Shown here one piece after another: positions 54,269 through 62,608 of a DNA stretch of 64,000 nucleotides. The DNA comes from Chersky-840 sp963838775 (GTDB lineage Bacteria > Actinomycetota > Acidimicrobiia > Acidimicrobiales > UBA8190), in the NCBI GenBank assembly GCA_963838775.1, contig CAWISP010000001.1:1-64000 (forward strand). The letters run 5' to 3'. Position 1 is the first letter of the stretch. Each line of letters starts with the position of its first letter. The notes under the pieces are model-generated. The model was not told the DNA's origin. It searched no databases and was given only the letters and a program-made list of their open reading frames with translations. Both the position numbers and the translations under genes were made by a program.

Positions 54269-55102
54269 GTGAGCGCGCGTCCCGGCGGCCTGCACGTCGT
54301 CGATCACGGGGGGGACCGCGGTGAGCGCCACGTCCGCGCCGGCCGCGGCACCGATGCGACCACCCCGACCGTGGTGTTGGTCCACGGCTCACTCGACCGG
54401 GGCGCGTCGTTCGCGCGTACCGTGCGCCGCCTCGGTGACCTCCACGTCGTGACCTACGACCGCCGGGGCTACCACCACTCCCGGGCCATGACCCTCGCCC
54501 GCTGCCTCGACGACCACATCGCCGACCTCGTCGCCGTGGTGGGCGACGGTCCCGCCGTCGTGGTGGGCCACTCCTACGGGGGGGACGTCGCCCTGGGAGC
54601 GGCGATCGCCGCGCCCGACGTCATCGGCGCCGTCGGTGCCTACGAACCGCCGCTTCCCTGGTTCGATTGGTGGCCGCACCGCAGCGCGTCGAGCATCAGC
54701 GACGAAGACCCCGCCACCTTCGCCGAGGGGTTCTTCCGCCGGGTGGTCGGCGACGCCGGCTGGGACCGACTGAGCGACCAGGCGCGCGCCGACCGCCACG
54801 CCGACGGTCCCGCCCTCGTGGCCGAGCTCGCCGACCTGCGTCGGCACGGGGCGCCCTTCGACGTGACGACGCTGCGCGTGCCCCTGGTGCTCGGACGGGG
54901 CGGCCAGTCGGTCCCCCACCACCGGCGCGCCGTCGACGCGCTGTCCGAGCTCGTCCCCGACGCCGAGGTGATCGAGATCCCCGGCTCCGCCCACGGCGCG
55001 CCGCTCAGCCATCCCGACGCCTTCGCTGCGTTCGTGCGGCGCGTGGTGGAACGGGCCATGGGGGCGGCTCGGCGCGGCTCAGCGACGCCGGCTCAGGCCT
55101 GA
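54269..55102 (+). CDS. Alpha/beta-hydrolase fold protein
   Basis: A 277-residue alpha/beta hydrolase. VVLVHGSLDRGASFARTVRR holds the oxyanion turn, VVVGHSYGGDVALGAAI the nucleophile Ser, and IPGSAHGAPLSHPDAF the catalytic His. The GTG at 54269 was chosen because the frame upstream runs through the tandem repeat and a Gly-rich stretch. It overlaps the end of the acyl-CoA dehydrogenase gene by 10 bp, tail to tail. Substrate unknown. Confidence 0.85.
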   Translation: MSARPGGLHVVDHGGDRGERHVRAGRGTDATTPTVVLVHGSLDRGASFARTVRRLGDLHVVTYDRRGYHHSRAMTLARCLDDHIADLVAVVGDGPAVVVGHSYGGDVALGAAIAAPDVIGAVGAYEPPLPWFDWWPHRSASSISDEDPATFAEGFFRRVVGDAGWDRLSDQARADRHADGPALVAELADLRRHGAPFDVTTLRVPLVLGRGGQSVPHHRRAVDALSELVPDAEVIEIPGSAHGAPLSHPDAFAAFVRRVVERAMGAARRGSATPAQA

Positions 55103-56305
55103 ACGGCTCGACGCGACTGGGCCCACGGCGCGCCCACCTCCACGTCGATGTCGTGGGGAAGCCCGAGCACGCGCTCGGCGATGATGTTGCGTTGCACCTC
55201 GGAGGTGCCCCCGCCGATGGTGAGCGCCCTCGAGAAGAGAAAGCCCTTGGCCCACACCGAGGCCGGCCACGCCGCCGCGGCCGAGCCGGCGCGGGCCGAG
55301 GTATGGGCCAGGCCCTCGGCGGGCCCGGCGTCGGCCAACAACCCGAAGGTACCGGCGATGTCGTGGGCGAGCTCCATGACGCGCTGCCCGTGGTCGTCGG
55401 CGAGCGCCTTGCGGACCGACGCCTCGGGGCCCGGCGCCCGACCGGCCACCACCGCGCTCACGGTGCGGAGCCGGATGAGCCGTAGCACCTCGCCCTCGAT
55501 CCACAGGCGCGCCAGGCGTTGGCGCAGGCCCGCGTCCGACATCCCGCCGCCGCGCCGCACGATCTCGAGCAGATCGCCCGCGGTGGGGCCCTGTCCCCAC
55601 AACGCCCCCTCCCCCGACAGCGACACCCGCTCATTGCCGAGCGTGACCTTGGCCAGAGCCCATCCCGCGTTGACCTCGCCTACGAGGTTCTGCGCCGGAA
55701 GGCGCACCTCGTCGAGGAACACCTCGTTGAAGGCGTGGTCCCCGGTCATGTCGACGATGGGGCGGATGGTGACCCCGGGCGCGTCCATGGGGCACACGAA
55801 GTACGAGATGCCCTGGTGCTTGGGAACGTCGGGATCGGTGCGGGCCAGCAGGATGCCCAGCGCAGCGACATGGGCGAAGCTCGTCCACACCTTCTGTCCC
55901 GTGACGACCCATTCGTCGCCGTCCGGCACGGCGCGCGTCGAGAGCCCGGCCAGATCCGAGCCTGCGCCCGGGCTCGGAGAACAACTGGCACCAGATCTCC
56001 TCGCCGGCCAGGAGAGGAAGCAGGTAGCGCTCCTTTTGGGCCTCGGTGCCGGCGTGCACAAGCGTGGGGCCGGCCCACCCGATGCCGATCTGGTTGAACG
56101 GTCGGCGCACGCCCGCCCGGCGCATCTCGTCGTCGATGACGAGCTGGGCAATGGGATCGGCGTCGAGGCCCCACGGACGCGGCCAGTGGGGAGCGACATA
56201 GCCCGCCGCGGCGAGCCGGCGGGGCGAGGGATCGGGGTTCGCGCCCAGCCACGATCGGAACTCGGCGCGCGCCGGATGATCGTCTCCGGGCAGGGCGAGG
56301 TCCAC
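55093..56305 (-). CDS. Acyl-CoA dehydrogenase, frameshifted
   Basis: Corrected length about 403 residues. The GTG at 56305 gives VDLALPGDDHPARAEFRSWL, and the N-terminal part runs to WCQLFSEPG. One extra base in a GGG run at 55967-55969 breaks the frame. After it the protein continues GAGSDLAGLSTRAVPDGDEW, WTSFAHVAALGILLA and TIGGGTSEVQRNIIAERVLG, the FAD- and substrate-binding signatures. It oxidises an acyl-CoA to the enoyl-CoA with an electron-transfer flavoprotein. It is divergent from an acyl-CoA ligase, which would make its substrate. Confidence 0.9.
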
Positions 56306-56330
56306 AGCGAACCAGCGTAGGCTGCCCGCC

Positions 56331-57947
56331 GTGACCGATTGGAACTTTGCCGATGTCTGGGAAGCCGTCGCCGAAACCGTGCCCCACGGGCTCAGCGCCA
56401 TCCACGGCGAGCGCCACCTCACGTGGTCCGACACCGAGCGCCGGGCCAACGGCGTGGCCCAGTTCCTCCTCGACCTCGGGGTCGTCCACCAGGACAAGGT
56501 GGCCCACTACCTCTACAACGGCCCCGAGTACATGGAGTCGACCTTCGCCATCTTGAAGGCGGGCCTCGTGCCCGTGAACACCAACTACCGCTACACCGAC
56601 GACGAGCTCGTCTACCTGTGGGACAACGCCGACGCCGTGACCGTCATCTTCCACGGAGCATTCTCCGAGCGCATCGCCGGGCTGCGGTCGCGGGTGCCGC
56701 GGGTCCGGGCCTGGCTGTGGGTCGACGACGGCACCGACGAGTGCCCGTCATGGGCGACTCCCTACGAGCGCGCCGCCGAGAGCGGGGCGCCGCGCCCCGC
56801 CCCGGCGTGGGCCCGCACCGGTGACGACTTGTACTTCCTCTACACCGGCGGCACGACGGGGATGCCCAAGGGCGTCATGTGGCGCCAGGACGACCTGTTC
56901 GCCAAGCTCAACGCCGGGAACCTCCTGCGCGTGCCCGAGGACGGCGGCATCGCCGGCGTCCGCAAGACCATCGTGGGGACCGGGCCCCTGCACCTCCCGG
57001 CCTGTCCCCTCATGCACGGCACAGGCGGGTTCACGGCCATGGCGGCCATGACCGTGGGCGGGTGTGTCGTGACCCTGACGAGCCGCCACTTCGACCCCGT
57101 GGAGCTCCTCGACACCATCGACCGCGACAACGTGAATACCGTCGCCATCGTGGGCGACGCCTTCGCCAAACCCATCCTCCGCACCCTCGACGACCATCCC
57201 GGCCGGTGGCGGCTGTCGACGTTGCTCGCCTTCGTGTCGTCGGGGGTCATGTGGAGCGAGGAGACCAAACGGGGGCTGCTGCACCATCACCCCAACCTGA
57301 TGCTCATCGACGCCTTCTCGTCGTCCGAAGCGATCGGGATGGGGACGTCGGTGTCGAGCGGGACCTCGGCGGAGCACACGGCACGCTTCACCTTGAGCCC
57401 CGAGGTGCGCGTGCTCGACCCCGAGTCGGACAAGGACGTGACCCCGGGGTCCGACGAGGTCGGGGTGCTCGCCTTGGGGGGTCGCAACCCCGTCGGCTAC
57501 TACAAGGACCCTGACAAGTCCTCGGCCACGTTCAAGGAGATCGACGGCGTCCGCTACTCGGTGCCCGGCGACTTCGCCACCGTGGACGCCGACGGCGCCA
57601 TCCACCTCCTGGGCCGGGGCTCGGTGGTCATCAACACCGGCGGCGAGAAGGTGTTCCCCGAGGAGGTGGAGGAAGTCATGAAGCTCCATCCCGCCGTGGC
57701 CGACGCCGTGGCCGTGGCCATCCCCGACGATCGCTTCGGCCAGGCCGTGGCGGCCTTGGTGGAGCTGCGCCCCGAGGACTCGGTGACCGAGGCCGAGCTC
57801 ATCGCGCACGTGCGCGGTCACCTGGCCGCCTTCAAGGCTCCCAAGCGGGTGCATTTCGTCGAGACCATCGGGCGCTCCCCGGCCGGCAAGGTGGACTACG
57901 CCCGCCTCCGGGCCGAGACCACCGAGTGGGCCCAGAACCGGACCTGA
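56331..57947 (+). CDS. Fatty acid/acyl-CoA ligase (AMP-forming)
   Basis: A 538-residue ANL-superfamily enzyme. The AMP-binding loop is LYFLYTGGTTGMPKGVMW. The aromatic/gate segments are PLMHGTGGFTAMAAMTVG and DAFSSSEAIGMGTSVSSG, then RYSVPGDFATVDADGAIHLL (metal and ribose), and the catalytic Lys is in GRSPAGKVDYARLR. It activates a carboxylic acid as acyl-AMP and transfers it to CoA. The GTG start is 26 bp from the divergent dehydrogenase start, so they share a promoter region. Chain length cannot be read. Confidence 0.93.
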   Translation: MTDWNFADVWEAVAETVPHGLSAIHGERHLTWSDTERRANGVAQFLLDLGVVHQDKVAHYLYNGPEYMESTFAILKAGLVPVNTNYRYTDDELVYLWDNADAVTVIFHGAFSERIAGLRSRVPRVRAWLWVDDGTDECPSWATPYERAAESGAPRPAPAWARTGDDLYFLYTGGTTGMPKGVMWRQDDLFAKLNAGNLLRVPEDGGIAGVRKTIVGTGPLHLPACPLMHGTGGFTAMAAMTVGGCVVTLTSRHFDPVELLDTIDRDNVNTVAIVGDAFAKPILRTLDDHPGRWRLSTLLAFVSSGVMWSEETKRGLLHHHPNLMLIDAFSSSEAIGMGTSVSSGTSAEHTARFTLSPEVRVLDPESDKDVTPGSDEVGVLALGGRNPVGYYKDPDKSSATFKEIDGVRYSVPGDFATVDADGAIHLLGRGSVVINTGGEKVFPEEVEEVMKLHPAVADAVAVAIPDDRFGQAVAALVELRPEDSVTEAELIAHVRGHLAAFKAPKRVHFVETIGRSPAGKVDYARLRAETTEWAQNRT

Positions 57948-58918
57948 CCGACCCCGACCTGACCGACCCCGACCTGACCGACCCCGACCTGACCGGGACC
58001 GACGTCACCGAACAGGGTGCCCCGGGCCCATACGTCCTCGGCGCCGTGACACGGTGGCCGGTCGGCTCGGCCGCCGCCGGCGTGGTGCGGTGCACACCCG
58101 ACGGCGGCGTGGTGGTGGCCGAACAGACCGGCGACGCGGACGAGCCCTTCGCGTGGGCGTCGGTCACCAAGCTCCTCGTGACCCTGGCCGTGCTCGTGGC
58201 CGTGGAAGAGGGGACGCTCGCACTCGACGACCCTGCCGGGCCCGCCGGGTCGACGGTGCGTCACCTCCTGGCCCACGCGTCGGGCCTCGGCCCCGACACC
58301 CTCCAGCCCCTCACCGCCCCCGGGCGGCGGCGCATCTACTCCAACATCGGCTACGAGGTCCTGGCGGAGCACGTGTCGCAATCCTCGGGCATGCCCTTCT
58401 CCGACTATGTGCGCACCGGCGTGGTCATCCCCCTTCACATGACCGGGACTGAGCTCCCTCCCGGGTCCTCCCCGGCGTCGGGAGCGCGGGGGCCGTTGCG
58501 AGACCTGCTCGTCCTCGCCGCCGAGCTCCTGGCGCCGCGCCTGGTGGCGCCGACCACGCTGGCGACCGCCACGTCGGTCGCCTTCCCGGGCCTGGCCGGC
58601 GTGCTGCCGGGCTTCGGCCGCTACGACCCGTGCGACTGGGGCCTCGGCTTCGAGATCCGTGACGCCAAGTCACCGCACTGGACCGGCCCGCGCAACGCAC
58701 CGGGTACCTTCGGCCATTTCGGCCAGTCGGGGAGCTTCCTGTGGGTCGACCCCAGGGCCCAGGTGGCGTGCGCGGCGCTGTGCGACCGGAACTTCGGTCC
58801 GTGGGCGCGCTCGGCGTGGCCCGCCCTGGCCGACGCCGTCCTGGACCGGTGGGACCAGTCGCCGGGGTCGGGGACGACGACGGGGCCGGACGCCGGAGCG
58901 GCGGGGAACCTCCGGTAG
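57926..58918 (+). CDS. Serine hydrolase of the beta-lactamase (class C/esterase) family
   Basis: A protein of up to 330 residues. The Ser-x-x-Lys motif is SVTK (Ser79, Lys82 from the first start), and the Tyr-x-Asn motif is IYSN. GRYDPCDWGLGFEIRD and GHFGQSGSFLWVDP correspond to the third box region. These enzymes include esterases and D-Ala-D-Ala peptidases as well as beta-lactamases; no signal peptide is evident. The frame opens at a GTG inside the ligase gene and reads straight through a 15-bp repeat as DLTDP units. A GTG at 58046 is a more conservative start. Confidence 0.8.
   Translation: MGPEPDLTDPDLTDPDLTDPDLTGTDVTEQGAPGPYVLGAVTRWPVGSAAAGVVRCTPDGGVVVAEQTGDADEPFAWASVTKLLVTLAVLVAVEEGTLALDDPAGPAGSTVRHLLAHASGLGPDTLQPLTAPGRRRIYSNIGYEVLAEHVSQSSGMPFSDYVRTGVVIPLHMTGTELPPGSSPASGARGPLRDLLVLAAELLAPRLVAPTTLATATSVAFPGLAGVLPGFGRYDPCDWGLGFEIRDAKSPHWTGPRNAPGTFGHFGQSGSFLWVDPRAQVACAALCDRNFGPWARSAWPALADAVLDRWDQSPGSGTTTGPDAGAAGNLR
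57941..57997. repeat. Tandem 15-bp repeats at the ligase/serine-hydrolase junction
   Basis: GACCTGACCGACCCC occurs three times exactly, followed by a partial fourth copy. The ligase stop codon lies within the first copy. In the hydrolase frame the units read as DLTDP repeats, so if translation starts at 57926 they form a repeated N-terminal peptide. Confidence 0.95.
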
Positions 58919-58929
58919 GGTGGCGCCCC

Positions 58930-59673
58930 GTGAAGGGCGTGATCCTGGCCGGAGGCAGCGGCACCCGGCTACACCCGCTCACGCGCATCACGAACAAGCA
59001 CCTCCTGCCCATCTACGACCGGCCCATGATCAGCTACGCCATCGAGGCCCTGGTCCTGGCTGGGATCAACGAGATGATGGTCGTGACCGGTGGCACCCAC
59101 GCCGGGGAGTTCCTGCGCCTGCTCGGCAACGGCCATGAGCACGGCATCGACCGACTCAGCTACGCCTACCAGGACCGGCCCGGCGGCATCGCCGAGGCGC
59201 TGGGCCTGGCCGAGCGCTTCGTGGCCGGCGACTCGGTGCTCGTCATGCTCGGGGACAACATCGTCGAGCGCACCTTCCGACCCACGGTCGAGCACTTCGC
59301 CCGCCAGGAACGAGGGGCCCGCATCGTCCTCACCGAGGCGGACGACCCCGCCCATCTCCGTCATCTCGGCGTGCCTGAGTTCGACGCCGAGATGCGCATC
59401 ACCCACATCGTCGAAAAGCCCGAGGACCCGCCCAGCAACTACGCCGTCACCGGCATCTACTGCTACGACGCCTCGGTGTTCGAGGTGATCGGCACGCTCG
59501 AGCCGTCGGGGCGAGGCGAGCTCGAGATCACCGACGTCAACAATTACTTCGTCGAGCAGCGCACCATGTCCTACGACATCCTCGACGGCTTCTGGGGTGA
59601 TGCCGGCGAGTCGATCGACGCCTATTACGCCGTCAACGACTTCGTCCGGGAGAACGGCGCCAACAAGGGCTGA
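58930..59673 (+). CDS. RmlA-like sugar nucleotidyltransferase
   Basis: A 247-residue nucleotidyltransferase of the glucose-1-phosphate thymidylyltransferase type. VKGVILAGGSGTRLHPLTRI is the nucleotide loop, then NKHLLPIYDRPMISYAIEAL. VMLGDNIVERTF holds a metal Asp, and ELEITDVNNYFVEQRTMSYD the second. It makes dTDP-glucose or a similar sugar nucleotide; it is at the short end of the family. No rmlBCD genes adjoin, so the downstream sugar is unknown. The GTG start lies 11 bp after the serine hydrolase stop. Confidence 0.9.
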   Translation: MKGVILAGGSGTRLHPLTRITNKHLLPIYDRPMISYAIEALVLAGINEMMVVTGGTHAGEFLRLLGNGHEHGIDRLSYAYQDRPGGIAEALGLAERFVAGDSVLVMLGDNIVERTFRPTVEHFARQERGARIVLTEADDPAHLRHLGVPEFDAEMRITHIVEKPEDPPSNYAVTGIYCYDASVFEVIGTLEPSGRGELEITDVNNYFVEQRTMSYDILDGFWGDAGESIDAYYAVNDFVRENGANKG

Positions 59674-59709
59674 CCGGCACCACGACCAAGACGGGCGGCG
59701 GCGTCGGGC

Positions 59710-60591
59710 TCAGGCGTCGAGGAAGCGGCGGATCCCGAGATAGGAGCCGAAGGACCCGATCACCACGCCGATCAGCACGACCACGAGGCTGGTGACGATC
59801 ACCTCGCCGGTCGGCATCCGCATCTGGTACCAGATGTTCCCGGTCTTGGTGTTGGAAAAGCTGTCGAGCAGGAAGTGGAGCGAGAACACCGTCACCGAGG
59901 CGAACAGCGCGCCGAACAGGCCCTGGGCCACCCCCTCGAACATGAACGGCACCCGGATGAACCAGTTGGTGGCGCCCACGAGCTTCATCACCGACACCTC
60001 GCGCCGGCGCGCGAAGATGGCCAGGCGGATGGTGTTGATGATGAGCACCGAGGCGCTGAGCAACAGGATCACGGCCAGCACGAAGAACACCAATTGCAAG
60101 ATGCGGCTCACCGTCTGGATGTTGTGGATGGTCTTGGTGGGCACCGCGACGCTCTTCACCCCCGGGTACTTGCCGAACTGCCGGGCGATGGCGATGGCCT
60201 CACTCGGGTTGTCGAGCTGGATCCGCAACGAGGCGGGCATGGTCCCCACCGTCAGCACCTGGTACTCCGGCGGCGTGAGGAGGCGCTTGGACTCGGCCAG
60301 GTCGTAGGCCTGGGAGCGGTAGGTGGTGGAGCGGACATAGGGCAGCTGGTGCACCTGCTGCTCCACCGAATCCCGTTGCGCCGTCGAGATGTTGGGGTTC
60401 AACCACACGATGGCGTCCACGCCGTGCGCCCACTGGGTGGTGGCATGGGCCACGCCCTGGCGCAGCAGCAGCGACGCCCCCACGAGCGACAACGACACCC
60501 CCACGGTGAGCACCGCCGCGATGGTCATGAGCCGGTTGCGCCACAGGTTCGACGCCGTCTCGCGCGCCACGTAGTCGAATGAGACGGGCAT
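59710..60591 (-). CDS. ftsX: Cell-division ABC transporter permease FtsX
   Basis: A 293-residue permease. It has a cytoplasmic N-terminus, a first membrane helix at about 21-43, an extracellular domain to about residue 160 (YRSQAYDLAESKRLLTPPEY), then three more helices near 170, 225 and 265. It pairs with FtsE to regulate peptidoglycan hydrolases at the septum. ATG start at 60591, 1 bp after ftsE, implying coupling. In many actinobacteria smpB follows; here the next gene is convergent rmlA-like instead. Confidence 0.94.
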   Translation of the reverse strand: MPVSFDYVARETASNLWRNRLMTIAAVLTVGVSLSLVGASLLLRQGVAHATTQWAHGVDAIVWLNPNISTAQRDSVEQQVHQLPYVRSTTYRSQAYDLAESKRLLTPPEYQVLTVGTMPASLRIQLDNPSEAIAIARQFGKYPGVKSVAVPTKTIHNIQTVSRILQLVFFVLAVILLLSASVLIINTIRLAIFARRREVSVMKLVGATNWFIRVPFMFEGVAQGLFGALFASVTVFSLHFLLDSFSNTKTGNIWYQMRMPTGEVIVTSLVVVLIGVVIGSFGSYLGIRRFLDA

Positions 60592-60592
60592 G

Positions 60593-61321
60593 TCAGCGCG
60601 CCCCCTTCTGGAGCTGGTCCTCGGGGGCCATGCCGGCGGGCGCCATGCCGTAGACACCCCGGGCCTGGTCGCGCACGAGCGTGCCGTGGTCGAGCTCGAT
60701 GACGCGACGGCGCATCTGGTCGACGATGCCGGCGTCGTGGGTGGCGACCACCACCGTGGTGCCGGTGCGGTTGATCCGGTCCAGCAGCCGCATGATCCCC
60801 TGGCTGGTGGCGGGGTCGAGGTTCCCGGTGGGCTCGTCGGCGAGGACCACGAGGGGCCGGTTCACGAAGGCCCGGGCCACCGCCACGCGCTGCTGCTCGC
60901 CGCCGGAGAGCTCACCGGGGAGGCTGTCGTGCTTCTTCGACAGCCCCACCAGGTCGAGGACCTGGGGCACCTGCTGCGCGATCACGTGCTTGGGCCGTCC
61001 GATCACCTCGAGCGCGAACGCCACGTTCTCGAAGACCGATTTGTTGGGAAGCAGCCGGAAGTCCTGGAACACGCATCCGATGTTGCGCCGCAGGTAGGGG
61101 ATCCGCCACTGGCTGAGATGGCAGATGTCGCGCCCCGCCACCCAGATGCGGCCGTCGCCGGGGTCCTCTTCGCGCAGCAGCAGGCGGATGAACGTCGTCT
61201 TACCCGAGCCCGACGGACCGACGAGGAAGACGAATTCCCCCTTGTCGATGTCGATCGACACGTCGCGCAGCGCGACCTGACCGCTCTTGTATGTCTTGGT
61301 GACGTTCTCGAAACGGATCAT
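60593..61321 (-). CDS. ftsE: Cell-division ABC transporter ATPase FtsE
   Basis: A 242-residue ABC ATPase. Walker A is GPSGSGKTTFIRLLL, the signature is LSGGEQQRVAVARAFV and Walker B is LVVLADEPTGNLDP. The C-terminal helix region ends QLQKGAR. Its start is the ATG giving MIRFENVTKTYKSGQVALRD. It pairs with FtsX in the same operon and lies next to prfB and secA, as in other actinobacteria. Confidence 0.97.
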   Translation of the reverse strand: MIRFENVTKTYKSGQVALRDVSIDIDKGEFVFLVGPSGSGKTTFIRLLLREEDPGDGRIWVAGRDICHLSQWRIPYLRRNIGCVFQDFRLLPNKSVFENVAFALEVIGRPKHVIAQQVPQVLDLVGLSKKHDSLPGELSGGEQQRVAVARAFVNRPLVVLADEPTGNLDPATSQGIMRLLDRINRTGTTVVVATHDAGIVDQMRRRVIELDHGTLVRDQARGVYGMAPAGMAPEDQLQKGAR

Positions 61322-61468
61322 CGGAAACGGATCATCGAGTGAGTCCTCGGCGGCATGCCCCAACCGCCATCGGCCGTAGTGGCCCCTGAGGGCCAGACGA
61401 CTCTACCAGCCGCGCCTCACCACACGCCGGACGGCACCGGTCTCCCCTACCACGAGCCACCGGTCCCC

Positions 61469-62608
61469 TCAGCCCCCCACGGGGCGTCGGCGGCGCAGCT
61501 CGGCCTCGATGAAGGCGTCGAGGTCGCCGTCGAGCACGGCGTCCACGTTGCCCGTTTCGTACCCGGTGCGCAGGTCCTTCACCATCTGGTACGGCGCCAT
61601 CACGTAGGAGCGGATCTGGCTCCCCCAGGCGACATCCGCCTTGGGCCCCGACAGCGAGTCGAGCTCCGACCGCCGCTCGGCGCGCTGGAGGTCGACGAGC
61701 TTGGCGGCGAGGATCTGCATGGCGCGGGCCTTGTTCTGGTGCTGGCTGCGCTCGTTCTGGCACGACACCACGATGCTGGTGGGCAGGTGCGTGATGCGCA
61801 CCGCCGAGTCGGTCTTGTTGACGTGCTGGCCTCCCGCCCCCGAAGACCGGTACGTGTCGATGCGGAGGTCCTTGTCGTCGATGGCGATCTCAGTGCTGGC
61901 CTCGTCGAGGAAGGGGATCACGTCGAGCGACGCGAAGCTCGTCTGGCGCCGGTGCTGGGAGTCGAAGGGCGACATGCGCACGAGCCGGTGCACACCCCGC
62001 TCGGCAGACAGCAGCCCGTAGGCGAATCGGCCCTTCACGATGAACGTCGCCGACAACAGCCCGGCTTCTTGGCCCTCGGTGGTCTCGTCGACCTCGAACG
62101 CGAAGCCGCGGCGTTCGGCCCAGCGCAGGTACATGCGCAGCATCATCTCGGTCCAGTCCTGGGCGTCGGTGCCCCCCGTGCCGGCGTGCAGCTCGGCGAT
62201 GGCGTCGCGCTCGTCGTACTCACCCGAGAACAGCGACCGCAGCTCGAGGGCCGAGAGCCGCTTCGTGAGGTCGTCGACGGTCTCGGTGAGCTCGCCGGTG
62301 AACGAGTCGTCGGACTCCTCGATGATGAGCTCGTACAGCTCCTCGGCATCCGACAGCTTGGCGTCGAGCTCCTCGAGCATGGCGATGTCGTCATTGACAG
62401 AGCTGAACTCCGACGTCACCCGGCGCGCCTCGTCGGGGTCGTCCCACAGGTCGGGGCGCGACACCTCGGTCTCGAGCTCGGCCCGGCGCTCGCGCAGGTG
62501 CTCGACGCCCAGGTAGCCCTCCGCTTCCTCGAGCCGCTTGCGGAGCGACGCCAGCTCGCCCCGGAGGTCGCGCTGGTCGCCCGCCCCTGCGGGCTCAGGC
62601 CGCGCCAT
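61469..62608 (-). CDS. prfB: Peptide chain release factor 2
   Basis: A 379-residue RF2 that recognises UGA and UAA. The tripeptide anticodon Ser-Pro-Phe is in LVRMSPFDSQHRRQTSFAS, and the GGQ motif is in SSGAGGQHVNKTDSAVRITH. The N-terminal coiled-coil region (EEAEGYLGVEHLRERRAELE) is normal. It is read in one uninterrupted frame, so the programmed +1 frameshift autoregulation of E. coli RF2 is not used. The start overlaps the secA stop by 14 bp. Confidence 0.96.
   Translation of the reverse strand: MARPEPAGAGDQRDLRGELASLRKRLEEAEGYLGVEHLRERRAELETEVSRPDLWDDPDEARRVTSEFSSVNDDIAMLEELDAKLSDAEELYELIIEESDDSFTGELTETVDDLTKRLSALELRSLFSGEYDERDAIAELHAGTGGTDAQDWTEMMLRMYLRWAERRGFAFEVDETTEGQEAGLLSATFIVKGRFAYGLLSAERGVHRLVRMSPFDSQHRRQTSFASLDVIPFLDEASTEIAIDDKDLRIDTYRSSGAGGQHVNKTDSAVRITHLPTSIVVSCQNERSQHQNKARAMQILAAKLVDLQRAERRSELDSLSGPKADVAWGSQIRSYVMAPYQMVKDLRTGYETGNVDAVLDGDLDAFIEAELRRRRPVGG

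Noticed and set aside
62500..62608. Programmed frameshift in prfB
   Set aside because: The frame is continuous with no CTTTGA slippery site near the start, so RF2 autoregulation by frameshifting is not present.
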